In this document: positions 26,208-34,586 of the stretch, in pieces
Numbering within the stretch: the first letter of the stretch is position 1
Layout: every line of letters begins with the position of its first letter
Assembly (NCBI GenBank): GCA_034437575.1
Contig: DAOTTY010000025.1
Coordinates: forward strand, 1-64,000
Direction: 5' to 3'
DNA length: 64,000 nt
DNA from: DAOTTY01 sp034437575
Lineage (GTDB): Bacteria > Chloroflexota > Anaerolineae > Aggregatilineales > Phototrophicaceae
The notes under the pieces: model-generated
Databases searched by the model: none
The model's input: only the letters and a program-made list of their open reading frames with translations
Told to the model about the DNA's origin: nothing
Translations under genes and position numbers: made by a program

Positions 26208-27648
26208 TGCTGTCGTTCTCCGTGTGCGTGTCGTCGTGCGTTACCGTGCCATCAACCGGCTTGCGCTCTTTCCACAATTCGCGGAACGGCCTGGGTGCGA
26301 GGTCGGGGAAGTCGCGGTACTTCGTCCAGTTACCCAGAATACCGGGCAGTTGGTCACCCACCATAAAGCGCTGCGCGACCCGCGCACTGGCCCCGCCCAT
26401 CTCGTAAAGCTGGACGCTGCGGTTGCCCACACTCCAACTCTTGATGCCTGCGCCCCAGAACGGCCCGTTTCCGCCCGCTTCGGCAATATCCTGGCGCAGG
26501 TCCAGCAGCATACGTGGAATATCAATATCGACCGGGCACGCTGTTTTGCACGCGCCGCACAGCGTACTGGCATACGGCAGCGGCGATGCGTTTTCGATTC
26601 CGGTGAGCAGTGGTGTGATCACCGCACCAATTGGCCCGCCATACACCCAGCCATACGCATGACCACCCGTGTTCTGATACACCGGGCACGCATTCAGGCA
26701 CGCCCCACACCGGATGCAGGCCAGTGCTTCGGCGTAGTCGGTCGCGTAGATGTCGCTGCGTCCATTGTCTACAAAGATGACATAAACGTGGTCGGGGCCG
26801 TCCACTTCGTCACTGCGACGTGGGCCGTTAATCATATGGGTGTACACAGTGATCGTCTGGCCCGTGCCGCTCCGCGTGATAACCTGCGTCAGCAGCGAGT
26901 AGTCTTCAATGGTTTCCACGATCTTCTCAATACCGACGATAGCTACATGCACGTTGGGCAGGCTGGTGACCATGCGCCCGTTGCCCTCGTTCATGACGAG
27001 GCCCATCGTGCCCGTTTCCGCCACCACAAAGTTACCCCCACTAATGCCCATATCACTGCTCAAGAAGGCACTGCGAAGCATCTCGCGGGCATACTTTGCC
27101 ATTTCCTGCGCGTCATCACTGCCCGTGTAGCCGTGCTCCCTGAACACCTCCAAGATAGATTCTTTCGTCTTGTGCATCACCGGCGCAATGATGTGGCTCG
27201 GTGCTTCATCGTTGAGCTGCAAAATCCACTCGCCCAGGTCGGTTTCCACCACGTCGATGCCCGCCTCAATCAGCGCGTCATTCAACCCGACCTCTTCGGT
27301 AATCATGCTCTTACTCTTGGAAACGGTCTTTACATCGTGCTTGGCCGCGATTTCTTTCACCAGTCGGCGCACGTCGGCGTCGTCATTTGCCCACATGACC
27401 TGCATCCCGTTTTCGGTCATGTTGGCTTCGGCCTGCTCCAACAGTTCGGGCAGCTTCCGCAGGGCGCGGCGCTTGGCCTCTGCTGCCTGCGCTCGCAGCG
27501 CCTCACCGTGTTCCTCGCCGTAAGCGTACATGGCCTTCAGGCGATTGTTGTACGCATTGGAGGTGCCTTTGGTTACAGCGGCTTGCAGGTTATCGTCACC
27601 GATGGCGATGTCTGCCAGAGAAACAAAACTTTTGGATTGCACTTGCAT
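26197..27648 (-). CDS. lutB: lactate utilization iron-sulfur protein B
   Basis: 483 residues from the ATG at 27648, which has AGGA 8-9 bases upstream; the frame is open to 27714. The N-terminal part is a LUD domain (GNFVVAETGTMGLVMNEGNG), the C-terminal half holds two 4Fe-4S ferredoxin-like clusters: CIRCGACLNACPVYQ and CGACKTACPVDID, followed by a Pro-rich end with the LutB C-terminal motif. It carries electrons out of the lactate site, probably to the quinone pool. It forms an operon with lutC. Confidence 0.93.
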   Translation of the reverse strand: MQVQSKSFVSLADIAIGDDNLQAAVTKGTSNAYNNRLKAMYAYGEEHGEALRAQAAEAKRRALRKLPELLEQAEANMTENGMQVMWANDDADVRRLVKEIAAKHDVKTVSKSKSMITEEVGLNDALIEAGIDVVETDLGEWILQLNDEAPSHIIAPVMHKTKESILEVFREHGYTGSDDAQEMAKYAREMLRSAFLSSDMGISGGNFVVAETGTMGLVMNEGNGRMVTSLPNVHVAIVGIEKIVETIEDYSLLTQVITRSGTGQTITVYTHMINGPRRSDEVDGPDHVYVIFVDNGRSDIYATDYAEALACIRCGACLNACPVYQNTGGHAYGWVYGGPIGAVITPLLTGIENASPLPYASTLCGACKTACPVDIDIPRMLLDLRQDIAEAGGNGPFWGAGIKSWSVGNRSVQLYEMGGASARVAQRFMVGDQLPGILGNWTKYRDFPDLAPRPFRELWKERKPVDGTVTHDDTHTENDSNGR

Positions 27649-27748
27649 AACACTAATCCTCGTCCGTGAGCAAAAAGCCTGTTGATGTCTTGAAAAACAA
27701 CAATATTTTAACACAGGACGGTGGGTTGTTTCTCTGTGGAGTTGATGA

Positions 27749-27925
27749 TTAAAATATCGAATGTTCTTTATTCACACCGTCCACACCCCGCAAGTGCTTC
27801 GGCCCCCGCTGCAAGTCGTATTCATCCATTACTGCCACCCGCCCCGCCGTGCCTTCCCGGTAGCCAACCCCGCCGTTAATCCACACCGTCCCGTGATTCG
27901 TCAGCCAGATACGCTTGCACGAAGC
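27749..27925 (-). CDS. possible short reading frame after the antiporter
   Basis: Directly after the TAG of the antiporter gene, the same frame continues 58 codons to a TAA at 27749-27751. It reads ASCKRIWLTNHGTVWINGGV and later AVMDEYDLQRGPKHLRGVDG. The mix of Trp, Asn, Tyr and charged residues looks protein-like rather than random, though no family is recognised. An internal ATG at 27829 would give a 26-residue peptide. It may be a decayed gene end, a read-through tail, or chance. Confidence 0.25.
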   Translation of the reverse strand, partial: ASCKRIWLTNHGTVWINGGVGYREGTAGRVAVMDEYDLQRGPKHLRGVDGVNKEHSIF

Positions 27926-29857
27926 CTAATAGCCGATCTTCAATTTGACCTCCGCCAGTCCGGTTGGGCTGCCAATCAACGTGAGCTTGTCACTCAACCG
28001 CAGCGTGCTAAACCCGTGCGGCACAATCACATGGCCGTCGCGCACAATTTCCAAAATCAGCACATCCCCCGGCAAGCGCAGGTCGCGCAGCGGCAGCCCC
28101 GCTACAGACCGCTCGGCAACAGTCACCTGAGCCAATTCATGTTCGGGGTCTTGCTGTAGCAGCAAGTCCACGGCTTCCGGCGCGTTAATCGACTGCTCAA
28201 GCAAATGCACCATCGCAGAGGCCGGGTCAATCACGCGGGCACCAATGGCCATAAAGTCCTCGCGCCGCGTGACATCGCGCACACGAGCGATAATCGTGTC
28301 TAACCCAAAGTCTGAGCGAGCAATCTGGCAGGCCTGAATGCTCAGGTCGTCATCGTCCATCAGGGCTACCAGGGCGTCTTTTTCGCCGCTCAGGTACGGC
28401 TTCAGGGCGTCTTCTGTAATGTGTTCAATGACCTGCACATCCACATCCACACCGTTAATCTCGCGCACGCGCTGCGGGTTGGTATCTGCCACAGTGACTT
28501 GCCAATCGCGGGCGATCATCTGGCGGGCCAGGGCAAGCGCCTGCGGCTCCAGGCCCAGGATAAGCAGGCGGCGGGGTTCACCCCGTTCGCTGCCTTCCGG
28601 CAAATGCGATTCGCCAACCTGCCGCAGTGCGTACTTCAACAGCAGTGGCCCAAAAATTTCATTAAGTACGATCACAGAGATAATCAGCGTGGCAAACTCA
28701 CCCCCCAGTGTATCCGGGAAGAAAACCGCCGTTTCTCGCGCCAGCCCCAAAGCAATCCCCGCCTGTGTGATAAGCCCCAACCCGGCAAAGCGCCGGAACT
28801 GCTGCGGCTCACGGGCGAGCGTGCCCCCAATGTACGTGCCGATGATGATGGCGACCATTCGCACACCGAACAAAATCGCAGAAATGCCAATCGTGCTGAT
28901 GAGAATGTCCAGCTTGAGGCCCACGCCCGTCAATGTGAAAAACGCCACATAGACCCAGGGGCTAATGTCGTGCAGCAGTTCCTCAAATGAGCGGCGATAG
29001 CGCGTATAGTTGGTCACCGTGAAACCGGCTACCATCGACATCAACAGCGGCTCAATCTTGATCTTGATGCCGACGGCGTTTTCCACCCACAGTGGCACCC
29101 AATTGGCAGATTCAAACAGCAAGAAGCCCACCACCAGCAGCACAACCGCCTTCAGCACCAACGAGAGCGGTGTAGACATCAGCACACCCAGGCCGCGCCC
29201 GACGGCATATCCCACCACCAGCGCAATGAAAATGTCTAAAATGAGGATGGCGATAAAGCTGGCCGTGACCGGCTCAGCGTTAATCAGGGCACTGGCAAAC
29301 GCAACCGACAGCGCAAACAACACGATAATCACCACGTCCATCACCACCGTGATGCTCAGCACGGTTTTGGAAAATGGCCCCTTCGCCCGCACTTCCTGAA
29401 TCACGGCAATGGTGCTGGCCGGGGAAAGGGCCAGCAAAATCGTTGCCCCCAGCAGGGCGACTGCCGCTTTCGTGATGGGTGGGTAACTGGCAGTAAACGA
29501 GATAAACGACTGTAAAATGTACAGCGCAACACCGATGAGGCTGAACGCGGCCACCACAATGCCCGCGGTGTTTAACAAAATACCCACCAGGCGGCTGCGA
29601 AGCTCCCTCAAATACAACTCGCTGCCTGCCACAAACGCAATGACGGCCAGCGATATGTCGTCAATGTAGCGCAGTGTTTCACTGGCTTCTTCTGGCAGCA
29701 GGCCCAGGATAAACGGGCCAGCGAGAGCGCCAGCCAGCAAATAGCCCGTGATGTAGGGCAAACCATACTGCGAAAAGAATTTACCAATTTGCTTGGCGGC
29801 CAGGGCAATGAGCAAAAAGCCTGCCGAAAAGACAACGATAGGAGGCAAGTTCAGCAT
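27926..29857 (-). CDS. CPA2 cation:proton antiporter with TrkA domains
   Basis: 643 residues. The N-terminal ~400 are a Kef-type exchanger with about 12 spans; the conserved helix has LLAGALAGPF and ITGYLL, and SLAVIAFVAGSEL follows. A cytoplasmic TrkA-N Rossmann domain starts at RRLLILGLEPQALALARQMI, and a TrkA-C domain (LRLPGDVLILEIVRDGHVIV) ends the protein. It probably exports K+ or Na+ for H+, gated by nucleotide binding at the Rossmann domain. No glutathione-linked KefF/KefG partner is nearby. The start has AAAGG upstream. Confidence 0.88.
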   Translation of the reverse strand: MLNLPPIVVFSAGFLLIALAAKQIGKFFSQYGLPYITGYLLAGALAGPFILGLLPEEASETLRYIDDISLAVIAFVAGSELYLRELRSRLVGILLNTAGIVVAAFSLIGVALYILQSFISFTASYPPITKAAVALLGATILLALSPASTIAVIQEVRAKGPFSKTVLSITVVMDVVIIVLFALSVAFASALINAEPVTASFIAILILDIFIALVVGYAVGRGLGVLMSTPLSLVLKAVVLLVVGFLLFESANWVPLWVENAVGIKIKIEPLLMSMVAGFTVTNYTRYRRSFEELLHDISPWVYVAFFTLTGVGLKLDILISTIGISAILFGVRMVAIIIGTYIGGTLAREPQQFRRFAGLGLITQAGIALGLARETAVFFPDTLGGEFATLIISVIVLNEIFGPLLLKYALRQVGESHLPEGSERGEPRRLLILGLEPQALALARQMIARDWQVTVADTNPQRVREINGVDVDVQVIEHITEDALKPYLSGEKDALVALMDDDDLSIQACQIARSDFGLDTIIARVRDVTRREDFMAIGARVIDPASAMVHLLEQSINAPEAVDLLLQQDPEHELAQVTVAERSVAGLPLRDLRLPGDVLILEIVRDGHVIVPHGFSTLRLSDKLTLIGSPTGLAEVKLKIGY

Positions 29858-30175
29858 AGGTGAAGACCTTTATAGTTGGCGATAAGCTGAATTCGACCAG
29901 GGCTGCGGGTGTAGGATTTATCAATGCTGTCTGTTGGCAACCTGTTCGATCACAACAACGCGGGAGAGCTTCCTGATTGGAGGTGATGAACTGCCATCAC
30001 ACACAGCGCCGCACCAGGATGCTACAGCCTGGACGAATCCTATTCATGATGTCGTTAAAGATGCGTCAATGTACCACAACTTGTGGGAAGGGAATAGTTG
30101 AGGTGGGTTGGCTGAGGGATAACTCATCAAGTCCCCAGTCAATAGATGCCGCCAGGGACGGGTTTGGTCAATGCG
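29858..30175. other. gene-free gap upstream of the antiporter
   Basis: About 320 bases with no believable frame. It carries the antiporter promoter (minus strand) and the 3' end of the gene at 30176. A small stem GTGATG-AACTGC-CATCAC is at 29983-30000. The GCGGGAGAG near 29960 resembles a glycine-riboswitch word, but no matching CCGAAGG element follows. Confidence 0.35.
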
Positions 30176-30538
30176 CTAAACGCCAGGGCCGCCGTGCAGC
30201 AGTGTCGTGCCGTACTCCGCTTCGAGGGCACAGATGAAAGCGTTAGCCTTATCCAACGTGGGGAAAAACTTCACCATCACCATCGACCCGGCACGCATGT
30301 CGCCGCCAATTTGAACCGATGTAGGCGGTTGGAGGACGCCGTTATCATAGTAGATTGCCAATTCAACCGCCTCAGAACTTTCGACCACGTTCATGGTTTT
30401 CAGGTCGATAACTTCCCAGGTGTCAAGCTGACTGTTGCTGCTAACGGCCCGGCGTGTCTCACTCAGCCTGGCAAACGCGCCGAGCATTTTGTATTCGCCA
30501 TTGACGACACCATAGGCTTTGAATCGTGCTTTGCTCAT
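30176..30538 (-). CDS. small unknown protein
   Basis: 120 residues from the ATG at 30538 (AGGAGA lies 9 bases upstream; the frame is open further to 30577). I do not recognise the family. It starts SKARFKAYGVVNGEYKMLGA, and the rest alternates beta-strands and short helices (TWEVIDLKTMNVVESSEAVE), ending in a Gly-rich tail. No signal peptide, cysteine cluster or membrane span is seen. It stands alone between the antiporter and the NagD-like gene. Confidence 0.6.
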   Translation of the reverse strand: MSKARFKAYGVVNGEYKMLGAFARLSETRRAVSSNSQLDTWEVIDLKTMNVVESSEAVELAIYYDNGVLQPPTSVQIGGDMRAGSMVMVKFFPTLDKANAFICALEAEYGTTLLHGGPGV

Positions 30539-30731
30539 CGCAACACTCTCCTGCTGCCGGAAGATACTTTGAAACAATCATACCGCAAACCAACCATTCG
30601 CGCAGCCTTACGAACAAAACATTTGCAAAACGTGTAACGACTCACGGGCTAAACGCACCTTACGGTTTGCACCCCATTTCCGAATGCACGGGCCTGCACA
30701 GGTTGGGCGATGCGGTTACCGCCGCAGGCGC

Positions 30732-30737
30732 TATAAT
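30732..30737 (+). promoter_or_regulatory. -10 box of the NagD-like gene
   Basis: A perfect TATAAT lies 44 bases before the ATG at 30782. The -35 region (GCGGTT or TTGGGC further up) is poor. The ribosome site AGGAAG lies about 11 bases before the ATG. Confidence 0.45.
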
Positions 30738-30781
30738 CGGGGCTATGTGCTTGTTCCCCACACAGGAAGTGTAACCCACTG

Positions 30782-31540
30782 ATGAAAAACTACATGATCG
30801 ACATGGACGGGGTGCTGGTTCGCGGCAACGAACCCATCCCCGGCGCAGAGCAGTTCATTGAGACGCTCATCCAGGAGAAGGTGGAGTTTTTGGTGCTAAC
30901 GAACAATCCGCTGCGAACACCGCGTGATCTTTCGCATCATCTGAACACCATCGGCCTGAAAATCCCCGAAACGCGCATTTTCACGTCCGCGATGGCGACA
31001 GCTCGCTTTTTGCAAAGCCAGCGGCCAGACGGCACAGCGTTCGTCATCGGGGAAAGCGGCCTGACGGAACCGCTGCACGCGGCGGGGTATATCCTGACGG
31101 ACATCAACCCGCACTACGTGGTGCTGGGCGAAACAAACGCCTACAACTTCGACATGCTCACACGGGCCATCCGGCTGATTGACGCCGGGGCACAGTTCAT
31201 CGCCACCAATCCCGACGTGAGCGGGCCAACCGAACATGGGCTGGTGCCAGGGTGCGGGGCAACGGCGGCGCTGATTCAGGCAGCAACGGGCAAGCATCCG
31301 TTTTTTGTGGGCAAGCCCAACCCGCTGATGATGCGGACCGCGCTCAATTACCTGGGCGTGCATTCCAGTGACACCATCATGATTGGCGACCGCATGGACA
31401 CGGACATCATCGCGGGGGTGGAAAGCGGCCTGGAGACGATATTGGTGCTAACGGGTGTGACGCGCCGCGACGACGTGAGCCGCTACCCGTATGGGCCGAC
31501 GCACATTGTCGAGTCCATTGCAGCAGTGGCGTTGCAGTAG
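30782..31540 (+). CDS. nagD: HAD-IIA sugar phosphatase, NagD-like
   Basis: 252 residues. The HAD motif I is MIDMDGVLVRGN (Asp nucleophile and acid/base at the DxD), motif II FLVLTNNPLRTP, motif III Lys in VGKPNPLMM and motif IV GDRMDTDIIAG. The cap insertion between motifs II and III is of the C2 type found in NagD and 4-nitrophenylphosphatase. NagD-type enzymes hydrolyse UMP and small sugar phosphates. The gene stands 84 bases before proS on the same strand and may be cotranscribed. Confidence 0.88.
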   Translation: MKNYMIDMDGVLVRGNEPIPGAEQFIETLIQEKVEFLVLTNNPLRTPRDLSHHLNTIGLKIPETRIFTSAMATARFLQSQRPDGTAFVIGESGLTEPLHAAGYILTDINPHYVVLGETNAYNFDMLTRAIRLIDAGAQFIATNPDVSGPTEHGLVPGCGATAALIQAATGKHPFFVGKPNPLMMRTALNYLGVHSSDTIMIGDRMDTDIIAGVESGLETILVLTGVTRRDDVSRYPYGPTHIVESIAAVALQ

Positions 31541-31624
31541 TGGCCCTTCCTTGCATCAGGCCGCCTTTGCGTTAACAATCTGTAGCGTTTGACGATCCAC
31601 CGATCACGACAAGGAGCAAGCATC

Positions 31625-33055
31625 ATGGCGATTACGCCAATGAGTGAAGACTTTTCGCGCTGGTACAACGAAATTGTGTACGAAGCCGACCTCGCCGCGC
31701 AGAGTGAAGTCCGCGGCTGCATGATTATCAAGCCGTATGGCTACGAACTGTGGGAAGCCATCAAGAACGGGCTTGATCGCCGTTTTAAGGAAACGGGCCA
31801 CCAGAACGCCTACTTTCCGGTGTTCATCCCAGAAAGCTACCTTCGCCGCGAGGCCGAACACGTCGAGGGCTTTAGCCCGGAACTGGCCGTCGTCACGATA
31901 GCGGGGGGCAAGGAACTTGAAGAACCGCTGGTGGTGCGCCCCACGTCAGAGACGATCATTATGCAGTCCTTTAGCAAGTGGATTCAGTCGTACCGTGACC
32001 TGCCGCTGCTGATGAACCAGTGGGCCAACGTCGTCCGTTGGGAACTACGCACCCGCCCTTTCCTGCGGACGACGGAGTTCTTGTGGCAGGAGGGGCACAC
32101 CGCGCACGCCACTCAGGAAGAAGCTGAGGCCGAAACCCGACAAATGCTGGACATATACGCGGACTTTGCAATTAACGAAGCGGCTATCCCGGTGATTAAG
32201 GGCCGCAAGAGTATGCGCGAGAAGTTCGCCGGGGCGGTGTATACCACGACGATTGAGGCGATGATGCGCGACGGCAAAGCGCTGCAATCGGGCACATCGC
32301 ACTACCTGGGCCAAAACTTCGCCAAAGCGTTTGACATTCAATTCCTGGACCGCGACCAGGAGCGTAAGTACGTTCACACGACGAGTTGGGGCCTGTCCAC
32401 GCGCATGGTGGGGGCCATTATTATGGCGCACGGCGATGATATGGGCCTGCGCCTGCCGCCGGTTGTCGCGCCGATTCAGGTAGTGGCGGTGCCCATCTTC
32501 AAAAACGACGAGCAGAAGGTCACGGTGATGGAAACCATCAACCGGCTGATTGCTGAATTACGCGGGGCGGGCGTGCGCGTTCACCTGGATGATCGGGACT
32601 ACAACCCCGGCTACAAGTATAATGACTGGGAAATGCGCGGCGTGCCGATTCGGCTGGAAGTGGGGCCAAAGGACGTGGAGAAGGGTAATGCGGTGCTTGT
32701 GCGCCGGGATGTACCTGGGAAGGCGGCCAAGAACTTCGTTACGCAGGATAACCTGGCCCGGCAGGTCCTCGATTTGCTCAAGGACATTCAGGTTGCCATG
32801 CTCAAACAGGCGACCGAATACCGTGACAGTAACATCGTGGATGTGGCTACCTACGACGACCTCAAGCAGGTGGTCGAGGCGGGGCAGTGGGCACGCGGCT
32901 GGTGGAACGAGAACAGCGACCTTGAAAAGCAGATCAAGGATGATACGACGGCCACGCTGCGCTGCTACCCGTTTGAGCAGCCGGGCGGCACAGGCAAAAA
33001 CTTCATGACGGGCGACGAGGCCGATCAGATCGCGTTGTTCTCAAAGGCGTACTAA
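31625..33055 (+). CDS. proS: prolyl-tRNA synthetase, archaeal/eukaryotic type
   Basis: Charges tRNA-Pro with proline. 476 residues from the ATG at 31625, with AAGGAG nine bases upstream. The class II core shows motif 1 (YFPVFIPES), motif 2 with FLRTTEFLWQEGHTAHAT, and motif 3 in SWGLSTRMVGAIIMAHGD. Unlike the bacterial-type ProS it has no editing insertion between motifs 2 and 3, and the C-terminus has the zinc-domain-like extension of the eukaryotic-like group (ATLRCYPFEQPGGTGKNFMT). This type occurs in a minority of bacteria. A hairpin follows the stop. Confidence 0.95.
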   Translation: MAITPMSEDFSRWYNEIVYEADLAAQSEVRGCMIIKPYGYELWEAIKNGLDRRFKETGHQNAYFPVFIPESYLRREAEHVEGFSPELAVVTIAGGKELEEPLVVRPTSETIIMQSFSKWIQSYRDLPLLMNQWANVVRWELRTRPFLRTTEFLWQEGHTAHATQEEAEAETRQMLDIYADFAINEAAIPVIKGRKSMREKFAGAVYTTTIEAMMRDGKALQSGTSHYLGQNFAKAFDIQFLDRDQERKYVHTTSWGLSTRMVGAIIMAHGDDMGLRLPPVVAPIQVVAVPIFKNDEQKVTVMETINRLIAELRGAGVRVHLDDRDYNPGYKYNDWEMRGVPIRLEVGPKDVEKGNAVLVRRDVPGKAAKNFVTQDNLARQVLDLLKDIQVAMLKQATEYRDSNIVDVATYDDLKQVVEAGQWARGWWNENSDLEKQIKDDTTATLRCYPFEQPGGTGKNFMTGDEADQIALFSKAY

Positions 33056-33060
33056 GCCGA

Positions 33061-33083
33061 CGGGCACGGGATGGCCGTGCCCG
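33061..33083 (+). terminator. terminator of proS
   Basis: CGGGCACGG (33061-33069) pairs with CCGTGCCCG (33075-33083) over a 5-base loop, starting 5 bases after the stop. No long T-run follows (CTTATTCC). A second imperfect stem (CACGGGCAG / CTGCCCCGTG) lies at 33119-33142. Confidence 0.55.
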
Positions 33084-33282
33084 CCTGCGCTTATTCCTCA
33101 ATTTGCCAGTAGACGAATTCACGGGCAGATGCCTGCCCCGTGACACCCCGATAAGATCAACAGACCGCGCTTTAACATCAGCATGATGGCCCCTCAGCAA
33201 TGCGTATCCACAACACCCCAAGCCTACACGCAGCGGCGCTGCTATGCCCAATGTTTCGCAATCAGGGGGTGTATTCGCTGGG

Positions 33283-34446
33283 TCACGGCAAGCTCTCACA
33301 GGCAACCCCATTCGGGTTTTCGCCGCCGTCCAGGTTGTGAATATCGCTGCCCACTGCCGCCACGCAGGTGTTGTAACAGACCTGGGCGGCGCTTTGCGTG
33401 CTGAAGTCGGAGCAGTTCAGGGTGTTCGCGGAGCAGTCGCATGTGCCGCTGGTTGTGCCGCCGCTATCGACCTGGGGCACGGCTGTTGGGCGCGGTGTAG
33501 GCGTGACTGTAGGCGTGGGCGTGGCGGTGGGCGGCTGGTCCGTGAGCAGAGACGTATGCACGTAGCCGTTGCCAACTTGCAGTTGCACCCGGTACCAATC
33601 CGTTGCCCCCTGGAACTCGCCGCCTATCGCCGTCCCGGTGACGATCAACAATGTGCCCGACGGAACAGTTGCCACCGTTTTGCAGGCATCCGTAAGCTGT
33701 GGGCACGGCCTGACGTTGGCCTGGGCAATCGTGTAGAAGGTCATCGACGCATCGAAAGATAGCACCTCAACATCAAAGTCTTGTGGGGTAGCCGTTGCCG
33801 ATAGCTGCAACTCAGCGGTTTGCAGCGCGGCGAACGTGCCCTCAGCAGATGTGGCTGTCGCATCGGGGGTGCTTGTCAGGGTTGCTGATGGTGTGATGGT
33901 GAGTGTGTTGGATGGCGTTAGCGACGGCGTGAATGTTGGCGTCAGCGACGGTGTGGGGGTGGCGGTGTTTGTTGGCGTTGGTGTGACGGTGGGTGTAGAG
34001 GTCCAGCGGGTTGCCGTCTCTGTCGCGCCCGCGATTGACGTTTGCTGTGCGACGATTTGTGCGTCTGCCGTGCGGGTGAGGTCGATAAACGTCAACTGGC
34101 GTCGCCCTGCCAATGTGAGCAGTATACCAACCATCAGCACAGCAACCACTGCCGATAAAGCCCACACGCGCCGCTGGCGGGGGGGCACTGTGTCAGCCTT
34201 TATGACCGATAGCAATATCGCCCGCGCTGCCTGGAGATTCTCATTCAGCGCGGGCAGTTGGTTGATCTCACCCACTGCCTGACGTGCCGCATCTGCATAT
34301 GGGTGATGGGTAGACCGCCCCTTTAGCACTCCGGCTAACACACCCATTGCGGCAACTGTGTGCAGCGACGTGTTTCCGCTGGTTTGCAGCAGCCGGTAAG
34401 CCTGTGAAATGGCTTGCTTTGGTGATGGTTGCCCCGACCTTGCCAC
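33283..34446 (-). CDS. membrane-anchored SH3/excalibur protein
   Basis: 387 residues. About 110 cytoplasmic residues with small helices precede a single membrane span (VWALSAVVAVLMVGILLTLA). A long Thr/Pro/Ser linker follows (TSTPTVTPTPTNTATPTPSL), then an SH3-like domain (TIAQANVRPCPQLTDACKTV ... GNGYVHTSLL), a second Thr/Pro linker, and a Cys-rich C-terminal segment with NCSDFST and NLDGGENPNGVACE, the excalibur calcium-binding motif. It probably reaches across the wall to bind surface polymers or calcium. Its neighbours do not reveal a pathway. Confidence 0.75.
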   Translation of the reverse strand: MARSGQPSPKQAISQAYRLLQTSGNTSLHTVAAMGVLAGVLKGRSTHHPYADAARQAVGEINQLPALNENLQAARAILLSVIKADTVPPRQRRVWALSAVVAVLMVGILLTLAGRRQLTFIDLTRTADAQIVAQQTSIAGATETATRWTSTPTVTPTPTNTATPTPSLTPTFTPSLTPSNTLTITPSATLTSTPDATATSAEGTFAALQTAELQLSATATPQDFDVEVLSFDASMTFYTIAQANVRPCPQLTDACKTVATVPSGTLLIVTGTAIGGEFQGATDWYRVQLQVGNGYVHTSLLTDQPPTATPTPTVTPTPRPTAVPQVDSGGTTSGTCDCSANTLNCSDFSTQSAAQVCYNTCVAAVGSDIHNLDGGENPNGVACESLP

Positions 34447-34586
34447 GGCCCGTTACATCCCTGTTGTCATATTATGTTACAGCATACTCCGCTTGAGATG
34501 GGGCTGCAACTGTAGCGTCTCACTTTTTGTTTGCGGGCGACGGTGCTACCATCATGCGCCGAGACGCAACCAACAGGGCAAGACCT

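Noticed and set aside
25741..27669. A 642-codon open frame on the plus strand opposite lutC and lutB
   Set aside because: It is antisense to two clear genes, rich in His/Arg/Val as expected of a shadow of GC-rich coding sequence, and shows no family motif.
29940..30010. Possible glycine riboswitch (GCGGGAGAG word)
   Set aside because: The second conserved part (CCGAAGG) and the matching stems are missing, and the word is on the strand opposite to the antiporter gene.
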